A DNA stretch of 64,000 nt from Synergistaceae bacterium UBA1358 (GTDB lineage: Bacteria; Synergistota; Synergistia; Synergistales; Synergistaceae), in assembly GCA_002306075.1 (NCBI GenBank), contig DBRW01000030.1, forward strand, positions 1-64,000, in the 5' to 3' direction. The notes below the pieces were generated by a model. It did no database searches and was not told the origin of the DNA. It worked only from the letters and a program-made list of their open reading frames with translations. The stretch's first letter is position 1. Each line of letters starts with the position of its first letter. The position numbers were made by a program, and so were the translations under genes. Of the stretch, positions 43,955 to 51,103 are shown piece after piece.

Positions 43955-44084
43955 TTTTCCTCACCCCACATATAAAGGAAGAATAGTTGATCATGAACTG
44001 CTGTCAAGATCAATATTTTGAATATTATAACAGAGCAGGCATGAAAACAATTTTAAATTACGTAGCCACTTATGAACAAAATAC

Positions 44085-44113
44085 TTGTCATTTTTGTGAT
44101 CACCATGTAGGAT
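44085..44113 (+). promoter_or_regulatory. Candidate promoter for the first cofactor-riboswitch-like RNA
   Basis: TTGTCA (44085-44090), 17 bases, TAGGAT (44108-44113). Start near 44120, about 47 bases before the structured element. Confidence 0.45.
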
Positions 44114-44166
44114 AATTCAAGTAATCGATTGTTCTCCGAGCCTGACCGCCTAAAGATCATATCCAT

Positions 44167-44233
44167 GGCAGCCGGGCCGATAGGGTTTCGCTGGAAACGG
44201 CGGGGCCTCCCTTTGGAAAGGAGAGCGGCTGCC
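44167..44233 (+). ncRNA. Compact Moco/Tuco riboswitch-like element (element 1)
   Basis: GGCAGCC (44167-44173) pairs perfectly with GGCTGCC (44227-44233), closing a 67-base structure. Inside are GGGCCGA, a CCG/CGG helix, and GGGCCTCCC-ttt-GGAAAGGAG. The CTCCC...GGAAAGG core near the 3' side resembles my memory of the Moco RNA motif; compact forms lacking one stem have been proposed to sense tungsten cofactor. It lies upstream of a tungstate transport operon. A terminator-like hairpin follows eight bases later. Confidence 0.55.
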
Positions 44234-44240
44234 TGAATTT

Positions 44241-44276
44241 AAATCGGCCGTCTTCTCCACAGGGGACGGTCGATTT
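44241..44276 (+). terminator. Terminator-like hairpin after element 1
   Basis: AAATCGGCCGTC (44241-44252) pairs with GACGGTCGATTT (44265-44276, one G-T), followed by CATTTCTT. Its weak T tail suits a regulated terminator (riboswitch expression platform). Confidence 0.5.
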
Positions 44277-44315
44277 CATTTCTTACGGGATATACACAAA
44301 ATCCCAACTCTCCCT

Positions 44316-44350
44316 TGCGAGACCGCCCCCAACGGTCTCGCATCTTTTAT
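44316..44350 (+). terminator. Second, strong terminator between the two elements
   Basis: TGCGAGACCG (44316-44325) pairs exactly with CGGTCTCGCA (44333-44342), followed by TCTTTTAT. It should end the first transcript as a small RNA of roughly 220 bases. Confidence 0.7.
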
Positions 44351-44407
44351 ATTTAAGTGCAATTGGGTTGCATTTATAAATAAATTTTCTTTTTTTACGT
44401 TAAATTC

Positions 44408-44436
44408 ACGACAAAAACAATTAAATAGTGTAGAAT
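44408..44436 (+). promoter_or_regulatory. Candidate promoter for the tup operon
   Basis: ACGACA (44408-44413), 17 bases, TAGAAT (44431-44436), in AT-rich DNA after the terminator. Only a fair -35. Confidence 0.4.
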
Positions 44437-44497
44437 AACGTCTATGCCATATATTTCACTTTTTTGGCATTTTATGTCTCGCTGATCTGGTCAGCGA

Positions 44498-44607
44498 GGC
44501 GACCCTGAATCTGTTTCTCCTTCGGCGCCTGCCATGGAGTACAGACGTTAGGGCGGAACGGGAAACTGTTCCGTCTCCCATTGCGGAAAGGGGGCACAAA
44601 GATCGCC
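44498..44607 (+). ncRNA. Moco/Tuco riboswitch-like element (element 2), tup leader
   Basis: GGCGA (44498-44502) can pair with TCGCC (44603-44607). Inside: a hairpin TCTGT...CTCC/GGAG...ACAGA (44510-44545), a hairpin CGGAAC/GTTCCG (44554-44573) and the core CTCCC-attgc-GGAAAGGGGG (44575-44594), which parallels the core of element 1. An independent hairpin CTCGCTGA/TCAGCGAG (44478-44498) precedes it. The element ends 90 bases before tupA, with an anti-ribosome-site sequence between. Probably senses molybdenum or tungsten cofactor; not proven by eye. Confidence 0.5.
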
Positions 44608-44630
44608 GTGCGCGATATCAAAAGTTATTG

Positions 44631-44696
44631 CCCTCCTATCCTTCAAGGCATCAAAAAGTTTTTGGCACCAATATATCTTTAAGGAGGGGTATCCCC
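44631..44696 (+). promoter_or_regulatory. Ribosome-site sequestering region before tupA
   Basis: CCCTCCT (44631-44637) is an exact complement of AGGAGGG (44682-44688), the tupA ribosome site. In addition GGGG-tat-CCCC (44686-44696) can fold directly before the ATG. Between lies a small CAAAAAGTTTTTG dyad. This suits translational control by the upstream element. Confidence 0.5.
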
Positions 44697-45548
44697 ATGA
44701 AAAGCAACAAGCGCGCATTACTTTTCATCACGATCCTTGCTGTATGCATGTTAGCACTGAGTCCTTTCGCATATGCGAAACCGCCCGTTCTCAGAATGGC
44801 AACGACCACAAGCACCGACAACACCGGACTGCTTGACTATATGGCTCCGATACTGCTGAAAGACACCGGGATCGAGATCCAGTGGGTATCAGTAGGTACG
44901 GGAAAGGCCCTTGAGTACGGACGCAACGGGGATGTCGACATCGTCCTTACACACGACCCGGCGGCTGAGGACAAATTTATGGCTGACGGAGCCGGAGTAA
45001 ACCGCCGCAAGGTCATGTACAACGACTTTGTCCTTATCGGTCCCGCAAACGACCCTGCGGGCATAAAGGGGAAACCTATTGGCCAGGCCATGGCGACGAT
45101 CGCAGCAAAGGGACAGCCGCTCGTAAGCCGCGCGGACAAATCGGGAACACATGCGGCGGAGCTGAAACTTCTCAAAGAGGCCGGGGTCAAGGATTTTGAC
45201 AAGGCATCATGGTATGTCCAGACCGGGCAGGGAATGCTCAACACGATCAACATCGCCGACGAGCGCAAAGGCTATGCCCTTGCGGACAGAGGTACGTTCA
45301 TTAAATATGAAGCAAACCTCAAAGGAAAGCCGGGACTCGTGATAGTCGTCGAGGGAGACAAGCAGCTCCTGAACATGTACTCGGTAATGGCTGTCAACCC
45401 GATCAAACATCCGCATGTAAAGTATGACCTCGCCATCAAGTACATCGACTGGATCACCTCCTCAAAGGTCCAGAAGGATATCGCCAACTTCAAGCTCGAA
45501 GGCAAGCAGCTCTTCTTCCCCAACGCAGATATAAGAGCCGGACACTAA
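44697..45548 (+). CDS. tupA: Tungstate ABC importer, substrate-binding protein
   Basis: 283 residues from ATG 44697 (AAGGAGGGG upstream; an in-frame ATG 69 bases earlier has no ribosome site). Signal peptide to about residue 27 (SPFAYA). The mature start LRMATTTSTDNTGLLDYMAP is diagnostic of TupA: the TTTS segment binds tungstate. Further TupA blocks: VSVGTGKALEYGRNGDVDIVLTHDP, VMYNDFVLIGPANDPAGI and FVSRADKSGTHAAEL-like SRADKSGTHAAE. No lipobox. First gene of a tup operon. Confidence 0.92.
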   Translation: MKSNKRALLFITILAVCMLALSPFAYAKPPVLRMATTTSTDNTGLLDYMAPILLKDTGIEIQWVSVGTGKALEYGRNGDVDIVLTHDPAAEDKFMADGAGVNRRKVMYNDFVLIGPANDPAGIKGKPIGQAMATIAAKGQPLVSRADKSGTHAAELKLLKEAGVKDFDKASWYVQTGQGMLNTINIADERKGYALADRGTFIKYEANLKGKPGLVIVVEGDKQLLNMYSVMAVNPIKHPHVKYDLAIKYIDWITSSKVQKDIANFKLEGKQLFFPNADIRAGH

Positions 45549-45570
45549 TAATATAAGCGAACATTGTTTT

Positions 45571-45606
45571 AGGGCCGGGTCCCGTCAAAGGACTTGGCCC
45601 TGTTTT
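45571..45606 (+). terminator. Hairpin between tupA and tupB
   Basis: AGGGCC (45571-45576) pairs with GGCCCT (45596-45601), with an inner TCC/GGA, followed by GTTTTAAGG. Probably partial termination or message protection. Confidence 0.55.
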
Positions 45607-45620
45607 AAGGAGGGTACAGG

Positions 45621-46319
45621 GTGGATTTTATAGTCCAGGGATTTTTCCAGTCCATAAGGCTTATCATATCGATGGACGAGGAAACACTGAATGTTGTGAT
45701 GACAACGCTGAGCCTGACGGGACTGTCAATGCTCTTCATACTTGGGATCGGGCTGCCGCTGGGCTTTGCCCTCGGATACTTCGATTTCCCGGGAAAGCAC
45801 TTCTTCAGGACCGTGGCAGATACCCTTCTTGCCCTCCCTACCGTAGTAGTCGGTCTGTTGGTCTACGCCTTCATCTCGAGAAGAGGACCGCTTGGCGATC
45901 TTGAACTCCTTTTCACCATCAGGGGCATGGCGATAGGCCAGGTGATACTGGGCCTGCCCATTGTCGTTTCCTATACGGCCACAGCCATCGAAGGACTTGA
46001 CAACAGGCTGCGCCTCACACTTCAGACCCTTGGCGCCTCAGGCACGAAACTTGCCGTTACCAGCCTCTGGGAAGGCCGCTTCCAGATCCTGGTCGCCGCA
46101 TTGACCTCCTATGGAAGGATCATAGGAGAGGTCGGATCCGCTATGATGCTGGGCGGCAATATAAAATGGCACACGAGGACGATAACCACGGCCATAACAC
46201 TTGAGACGGGCAAGGGCGATTTCCCGCTGGGCATAGCCCTTGGGATCATACTGATCGCAATATCTTTCGCCCTGAACATCTCGCTCTCCTTCCTCCGAAG
46301 AAGAGTGGGAAACAGCTGA
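45621..46319 (+). CDS. tupB: Tungstate ABC importer, permease
   Basis: 232 residues from a GTG start (45621) with AAGGAGGG six bases upstream. About five to six membrane segments, with LLALPTVVVGLLVYAFISRRGPLG and LQTLGASGTKLAVTSLWEGRFQILVAAL (EAA loop), typical of TupB/WtpB-type permeases. Second gene of the tup operon, between the two binding-protein genes. Confidence 0.9.
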   Translation: MDFIVQGFFQSIRLIISMDEETLNVVMTTLSLTGLSMLFILGIGLPLGFALGYFDFPGKHFFRTVADTLLALPTVVVGLLVYAFISRRGPLGDLELLFTIRGMAIGQVILGLPIVVSYTATAIEGLDNRLRLTLQTLGASGTKLAVTSLWEGRFQILVAALTSYGRIIGEVGSAMMLGGNIKWHTRTITTAITLETGKGDFPLGIALGIILIAISFALNISLSFLRRRVGNS

Positions 46320-46357
46320 GAAACACATATCACATAATAACGGAGGCCATCACTGTC

Positions 46358-47200
46358 ATGAGAAAATCAGCACTTGCACTTATCCTGATCCTGCTCCTTT
46401 CCGTCCCTGCATTTGCAGGAACGATCAAACTTTCAAGCACAATCGGTCCCGTAGACGCCGGGATCATCCCCCTTCTTACTGAGACATACAAAGCTAAGAC
46501 CGGGACCGACTTCGTGATCGAAAAAGCCGGGACAGGCGCGACTCTGGAAAAGGCAAAGACCGGAAACTTCGATATGGTCGTTGTACACGCAAGGGCCCTT
46601 GAGGACCAGTTCATAAAGGACGGCTACGGACAGAACCGCCAGGACATAATGTACAATGATTTCGTAATACTCGGCCCCAAGGATGACCCCGCAGGGATCA
46701 AAGGGATGAAGTCCGCCGCTGAGGCCCTCAAGACCATCGCGGCAAAGGGAGCCCCCTTCATCAGCCGCGGCGACATGTCCGGAACCCACGTTGCCGAGAT
46801 GAACGTCTGGAAAGCCGCAGGGATCACCCCCGACGGAGAGAAGGACGAGTGGTACACCGTCTTCTCGCTTGGTAAGCTCGGAAACGGCATAACCACAGAT
46901 TTTGCGAATAAGCGCAACGCATACACGATCATGGACAGGGCCACATACCTCACGAAGAAAAAGGGCCTGAGGATAATTCCGCTCGTGGAGGGCGACCCGA
47001 TCCTTCTTAACCTGATCGCTGCGATAGAGGTAAGCCCCAAGAGGTTCCCGAAGGTCAACAACGCCGATGTCGCCAAATTTATTAACTGGCTCTGCGACGA
47101 CGAAGCTCAGATGATCATCAAGGAGTTCAAGGTCAAGGAGTACGGAGAGCCTCTCTTCTTCCCCAACTCGGATCAGTGGAACAAAAAGCATCCAAAATAA
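46358..47200 (+). CDS. Second TupA-like binding protein, altered ligand motif
   Basis: 280 residues with a signal peptide (about 1-20, SVPAFA). The fold follows TupA: IEKAGTGATLEKAKTGNFDMVVVHA, IMYNDFVILGPKDDPAGIKGMK, FISRGDMSGTHVAEMNVW and EYGEPLFFPNSDQWNKKHP. The N-terminal ligand loop is different: KLSSTIGPVDAGIIPLL in place of ATTTSTDNTGLLD. It lies between tupB and the ATPase gene, so it probably docks on the same permease. It may bring molybdate, another oxyanion or bind with another affinity. GGAGG is 11 bases before the ATG. Confidence 0.82.
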   Translation: MRKSALALILILLLSVPAFAGTIKLSSTIGPVDAGIIPLLTETYKAKTGTDFVIEKAGTGATLEKAKTGNFDMVVVHARALEDQFIKDGYGQNRQDIMYNDFVILGPKDDPAGIKGMKSAAEALKTIAAKGAPFISRGDMSGTHVAEMNVWKAAGITPDGEKDEWYTVFSLGKLGNGITTDFANKRNAYTIMDRATYLTKKKGLRIIPLVEGDPILLNLIAAIEVSPKRFPKVNNADVAKFINWLCDDEAQMIIKEFKVKEYGEPLFFPNSDQWNKKHPK

Positions 47201-47216
47201 CGAAATAATATGATCG

Positions 47217-47244
47217 GCCGGGCCTGACTAAACTCAGGCCCGGC
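47217..47244 (+). terminator. Strong hairpin between the second binding protein and tupC
   Basis: GCCGGGCCTGA (47217-47227) pairs exactly with TCAGGCCCGGC (47234-47244). The tail TTCGG has no T run, so partial termination or stabilisation is likely. Confidence 0.6.
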
Positions 47245-47311
47245 TTCGGAGTCCTTCCCGGATCCGGCAAAGGGAACGGTAAGGACCTGCATAATGACCG
47301 GAGGAGAAACA

Positions 47312-48343
47312 ATGGGATCAAAGATCATTTACGAGATAAAAAATCTTACCCACAGCTACGGAAAAGGGCCGCAGACCCTTGACATCGACTATCTGAAGAT
47401 CTGCGAGGGCAGCGTCACCGGCTTAGTCGGCCCCAACGGAAGCGGCAAATCCACTCTTCTGAGGATCCTGGCCTTTCTGGAGCCGTATACCGGCGGCTCC
47501 CTCTCTTTCGAAGAGTGCTCCGATACCTCCGCCGATGTGGTGGATATCAGAAAAAAAGTCACCTATCTCCTCCAAAATTCCTATCTCCTGAAGCGCTCCG
47601 TCTTTGAAAACATCGCTTACGGACTGAGGCTGAGAAATGAGACGGAAGACCTCACCGAAAGGGTACATGATTCCCTCGAACGGGTGGGGCTGTCCCCGAA
47701 AAAATTTGCACAGAGGCCCTGGTACAGGCTCTCAGGGGGAGAAGTACAGCGCGTGGCTCTGGCCGCAAGGCTGGCGTTACACCCAAAGGTCCTCATCCTT
47801 GACGAACCTACCGCCAACGTCGATGAATCCAGCGCCCTGCTGGTCAAAAATGCCGCGGTCTCAGCCTGGAAAGAGTGGGGTACTACGGTAATAGTCGCCA
47901 CCCATGACCTCGCGTGGCTGACCGAGGTCTCTACTGACATAATAAGCCTCTATCGCGGCAGGATAGTGGGACATGGGACAGAAAATCTCGTTCACGGGCC
48001 GTGGATTAGGGAGAACGGAAGCGTTGTCCGGGAACTTTCGGACGGACAGAAGATCCATGCTCTTTCATCGGGCAGAGAGGACCACAGCGCCGTAGTCATA
48101 AATCCTTCGGATATTTCGGTCCACCGCATTCCGTCAGGACCTGTCACGGAAATGAACATCCTTAAAGGTACGGTAACTAGCATGACGCTCGAAAGAGCGA
48201 CCGGATGCGCGCTTATTTCAGTCCAGGTCGGTGATATCGTCCTGAAGTCACGTATGACCGTAGACAAAATGAAGGAAGATATGATCTCCCCGGCTTCGGA
48301 GGTCATACTCACATTTTCGCCGGAAAACGTACGCTGGATATAG
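47312..48343 (+). CDS. tupC: Tungstate ABC importer, ATPase
   Basis: 343 residues from ATG 47312 (GGAGGAG six bases upstream; an ATG 18 bases earlier is less likely). Walker A GPNGSGKST, signature LSGGEVQR, Walker B VLILDEPTANVD and H-loop THDLAW. From about residue 270 a TOBE/MOP-like domain (ILKGTVTSMTLERATGCALISVQVGDI) could bind oxyanion and regulate transport. Last gene of the tup operon. Confidence 0.9.
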   Translation: MGSKIIYEIKNLTHSYGKGPQTLDIDYLKICEGSVTGLVGPNGSGKSTLLRILAFLEPYTGGSLSFEECSDTSADVVDIRKKVTYLLQNSYLLKRSVFENIAYGLRLRNETEDLTERVHDSLERVGLSPKKFAQRPWYRLSGGEVQRVALAARLALHPKVLILDEPTANVDESSALLVKNAAVSAWKEWGTTVIVATHDLAWLTEVSTDIISLYRGRIVGHGTENLVHGPWIRENGSVVRELSDGQKIHALSSGREDHSAVVINPSDISVHRIPSGPVTEMNILKGTVTSMTLERATGCALISVQVGDIVLKSRMTVDKMKEDMISPASEVILTFSPENVRWI

Positions 48344-48405
48344 GTACTTCTGCTTACCAATCAGTTCCCTCTTTAAGTGAAAATAATGTAGAATGGTATG
48401 GTGTT

Positions 48406-48433
48406 GCAGCAGACGGGAACTTCCCTCTGCTGC
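48406..48433 (+). promoter_or_regulatory. Hairpin in the glmS leader
   Basis: GCAGCAG (48406-48412) pairs with CTGCTGC (48427-48433), with GGGA/TCCC inside. It has no T tail. A -10-like TAGAAT at 48389-48394 lies just upstream, so the hairpin is at the very 5' end of the message. The leader is too short for a glmS ribozyme. Confidence 0.4.
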
Positions 48434-48463
48434 TGATGATCAGTGTGAGAGGATGATATTAGC

Positions 48464-50290
48464 ATGTGCGGCATCATGGGCTATATTGGAGAGAGAGACA
48501 CTACAAAGATTATCCTGGAAGGGCTCGCTAAGCACGAATACAGGGGTTATGACTCCGCGGGAATAGCAGTAATAAAAGAAGGCACGATACATGAGCTCCG
48601 TACGACCGGAAGGGTCCAGCATCTGGCAGAGAAGGTCTCGGCAGAAAATTTCAACGGCGATTTCGGGATAGGCCACACAAGGTGGGCTACCCACGGAGGG
48701 GTCACCGAAAACAATGCCCACCCGCACCTCAGCAGCGACAAGAGGGTCGTCCTGGTCCATAACGGCATAATTGAGAACGCCAGGGAGATACGTGCCGATC
48801 TGGAGGCGCAAGGTATAAAATTCCATACTGAAACTGATACCGAATCGGCAGTACAGTATCTAGCGAGTGTCTACCGCGGCGATCCCAAGGAAGCGATAGT
48901 AAAACTTACAAAGAGAATAAGAGGCGCTTTCGCCCTTGTTATAATGTTCCACGATAAACCGAACGAAATATGGGTGGCAAGAAAAGGTTCTCCTCTGGTC
49001 GTAGGACATGCGGGCAAAGAGGGTTTCTGTGCATCCGACCCCACCGCTCTTCTGGAATTCACCAGAGATGTCTGGTTTATGGAAGACGATGAGATTGCCA
49101 GGATCTCAAAAGAGGACTGCATCTTCTACGATTTCGACGGGAACCGGCACGATAAGGAATCGATGCATCTGGATTGGGATGCGGCCATGACAACAAGGGG
49201 CAGCTATCCCCACTTCATGCTCAAGGAGATACACGAGCAGCCGGAAGTCGTTGCCCATACACTTCTCGGAAGGGTCGCCTCCAACAAGGTGGATCTCAGC
49301 CATGAGCTGGACTGGACAGCAGAACAGATAGCGGGCTGGAAGAAGATACATTTCGTTGCATGCGGGACCTCCCACTACGCCACTATGGTGGCTGCGCGCA
49401 TCATGGAAGAGCTCGGCAGCTTCGAGATAAGGACAGAGGTGGCATCGGAATACCGTTACCGGAACATCCCGATAGGCCCGGACACCCTTGCGGTCTTCGT
49501 CTCCCAGTCCGGTGAGACAGCCGATACGCTCCACGCCGCGAGGCTCGCCAAAGCTAAGGGAGCCAAATGCATCGTTATCACCAATGTGCGCGGGTCCACT
49601 ATCCACAGGGAAGTGGGCGAGGGTTTGATAACGCCGGCCGGTCCAGAGATCGGAGTAGCGGCCACAAAGACTTTCATGGCGCAGATAACGGTGCTCACGC
49701 TTCTGGGGCTCCATCTCTCAAAAATGAAAAACGAACTGAGGCCGGAGACCGAACAAAGGATCGTCTCGGCGCTCATGGACATACCCGCAAAGCTGGATTC
49801 CATACTGAGAAGGGAAAAGGAGATCGAGGAGATCGCGAGAAATTTCGCGGATGCCAGAGGGTTCTTCTTCATCGGCAGGGGGCTGGCATACCCGCCCGCA
49901 CTGGAGGGCGCGCTCAAGCTCAAGGAGATCTCTTACCTGCATGCGGAGGCTTATCCGGCAGGAGAGATGAAGCACGGCCCCATCGCGCTTCTCGATAAGG
50001 AACTGCCGGTCGTCGCTCTGGTACCGAAAAACGACCTCTGGGAAAAGACCGTTTCGAACATTGAGGAATCTATGGCGAGGAAGTCGCCTATAATAGCGAT
50101 CGCCACGGAGGGAGACAAAGAGATCGGACACTATTCGAAGAATGTGATGTTCACTCCCGAGACCGAGCCGGAGCTCTTCCCCTTTATCGCAGTCGTCCCC
50201 CTGCAGCTTTTCGCATATTACATCGCAAGGCAGCGCGGCTGTGATATAGATATGCCGAGAAACCTCGCAAAATCTGTGACAGTGGAGTAG
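48464..50290 (+). CDS. glmS: Glutamine--fructose-6-phosphate aminotransferase (isomerizing)
   Basis: 608 residues. N-terminal Ntn glutaminase with Cys2 nucleophile (MCGIMGYIG) and HTRWATHGGVTENNAHPH; linker; two SIS sugar isomerase domains with ACGTSHYATMVAARIMEEL, SQSGETADTLHAARLAK and the C-terminal CDIDMPRNLAKSVTVE. It makes glucosamine 6-phosphate for peptidoglycan and lipopolysaccharide. Full length and all motifs intact. Confidence 0.97.
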   Translation: MCGIMGYIGERDTTKIILEGLAKHEYRGYDSAGIAVIKEGTIHELRTTGRVQHLAEKVSAENFNGDFGIGHTRWATHGGVTENNAHPHLSSDKRVVLVHNGIIENAREIRADLEAQGIKFHTETDTESAVQYLASVYRGDPKEAIVKLTKRIRGAFALVIMFHDKPNEIWVARKGSPLVVGHAGKEGFCASDPTALLEFTRDVWFMEDDEIARISKEDCIFYDFDGNRHDKESMHLDWDAAMTTRGSYPHFMLKEIHEQPEVVAHTLLGRVASNKVDLSHELDWTAEQIAGWKKIHFVACGTSHYATMVAARIMEELGSFEIRTEVASEYRYRNIPIGPDTLAVFVSQSGETADTLHAARLAKAKGAKCIVITNVRGSTIHREVGEGLITPAGPEIGVAATKTFMAQITVLTLLGLHLSKMKNELRPETEQRIVSALMDIPAKLDSILRREKEIEEIARNFADARGFFFIGRGLAYPPALEGALKLKEISYLHAEAYPAGEMKHGPIALLDKELPVVALVPKNDLWEKTVSNIEESMARKSPIIAIATEGDKEIGHYSKNVMFTPETEPELFPFIAVVPLQLFAYYIARQRGCDIDMPRNLAKSVTVE

Positions 50291-50315
50291 GGTCCCATAC
50301 AAAGAGATACTTGGG

Positions 50316-50367
50316 GAGGCTCTTTGCAGGTGGGCAAAATACCCGCCCGGGAGAGCCTCTTTGTTTT
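50316..50367 (+). terminator. Terminator after glmS
   Basis: GAGGCTCT (50316-50323) pairs with AGAGCCTC (50352-50359), with an inner GGG/CCC helix, then TTTGTTTT. Confidence 0.7.
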
Positions 50368-50407
50368 GAGGCAGAAGACCGCTGGGACCAGCAAGAGGAG
50401 AGAAAAC

Positions 50408-50743
50408 TTGAAGAATAAGATCATCGCCCTGTTAATGATAGCGTTCATCTGCCTGGCCTCCGTACCGGCCTCTTTTGCCTTCGCGGCAGGAGCCGGGGAC
50501 AGCGGCTTTGAGACTTTTCTGTCGGTGCTCAAGGCATGGGGGACATTCCTCGCAAAGATAACGGGCTCCTATGATTCTTTGGAGAACATCGCCCTTTTCT
50601 CGAGCATCGCCCGAGTGTGGCACGATATTGTGACTTCGGACGGATTCAGCCCGGAGAGGCTTTTTGAAGCCCTGCTGCGATGGCTGGGATTTTCGATCAT
50701 GACGGAGCCGAAAGTGGGACCTCAGGAGAGCTATTCACTATGA
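50408..50743 (+). CDS. Small exported protein of unknown function
   Basis: 111 residues from TTG 50408, with GAGGAG seven bases upstream. It starts KNKIIALLMIAFICLASVPASFAFA, a Sec signal peptide cleaved near residue 25-28. The mature part is about 83 residues, helical, with AWGTFLAKITGSYDSLENIALFSSIARVW. No known family recognised. Its stop overlaps the start of the GIY-YIG gene (ATGA), so the two are translated together, but no functional link is apparent. Confidence 0.6.
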   Translation: MKNKIIALLMIAFICLASVPASFAFAAGAGDSGFETFLSVLKAWGTFLAKITGSYDSLENIALFSSIARVWHDIVTSDGFSPERLFEALLRWLGFSIMTEPKVGPQESYSL

Positions 50744-50985
50744 CGGCCTGGGCCTACATCTTAAGGTGCTCGGACGGCACCCTTTACACCGGATGGACCA
50801 ATGACCTCGAAAAGCGGCTCGCCGCCCACAACAAAGGGACAGCGTCCAAGTACACGAGAGGCAGGAGGCCGATCGAGCTCGTATGGAAAGAGAGCTTCGA
50901 AACAAAGGAAGAGGCTATGTCAAGAGAGGCATTTATCAAGTCCCTGACAAGGGCAGAAAAGATGATGATACTTAATAATGGATAA
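50740..50985 (+). CDS. GIY-YIG domain protein (UPF0213/YhbQ-like)
   Basis: 81 residues from ATG 50740, overlapping the previous stop. The whole protein is one GIY-YIG nuclease-like domain: AYILRCSDGTLYTGWTNDLEKRLAAHNKGTASKYT (the GIY...YIG positions read YIL...YTG), Arg in EKRLAAH, and the catalytic-region Glu in WKESFETKEEA. Stand-alone proteins of this size are widespread; a role in DNA repair or as structure-specific nuclease is suspected. Confidence 0.88.
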   Translation: MTAWAYILRCSDGTLYTGWTNDLEKRLAAHNKGTASKYTRGRRPIELVWKESFETKEEAMSREAFIKSLTRAEKMMILNNG

Positions 50986-51000
50986 CAAATAATATTTTTG

Positions 51001-51030
51001 TTGATAAACGTACATAGCATGGAGTACAAT
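51001..51030 (+). promoter_or_regulatory. Promoter of purA
   Basis: TTGATA (51001-51006), 18 bases, TACAAT (51025-51030). About 67 bases of leader before purA, AT-rich, no PurR-type site recognised. Confidence 0.5.
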
Positions 51031-51103
51031 ACAATAGAACTATAATTTATTGTAATGATATTCTGGCAGGATCTGTCTGGATATCCGTGAAGAGGGGTAA
51101 AGT

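Noticed and set aside
48344..48463. glmS ribozyme
   Set aside because: The gap to the previous gene is only 120 bases and shows just one hairpin; no ribozyme core recognised.
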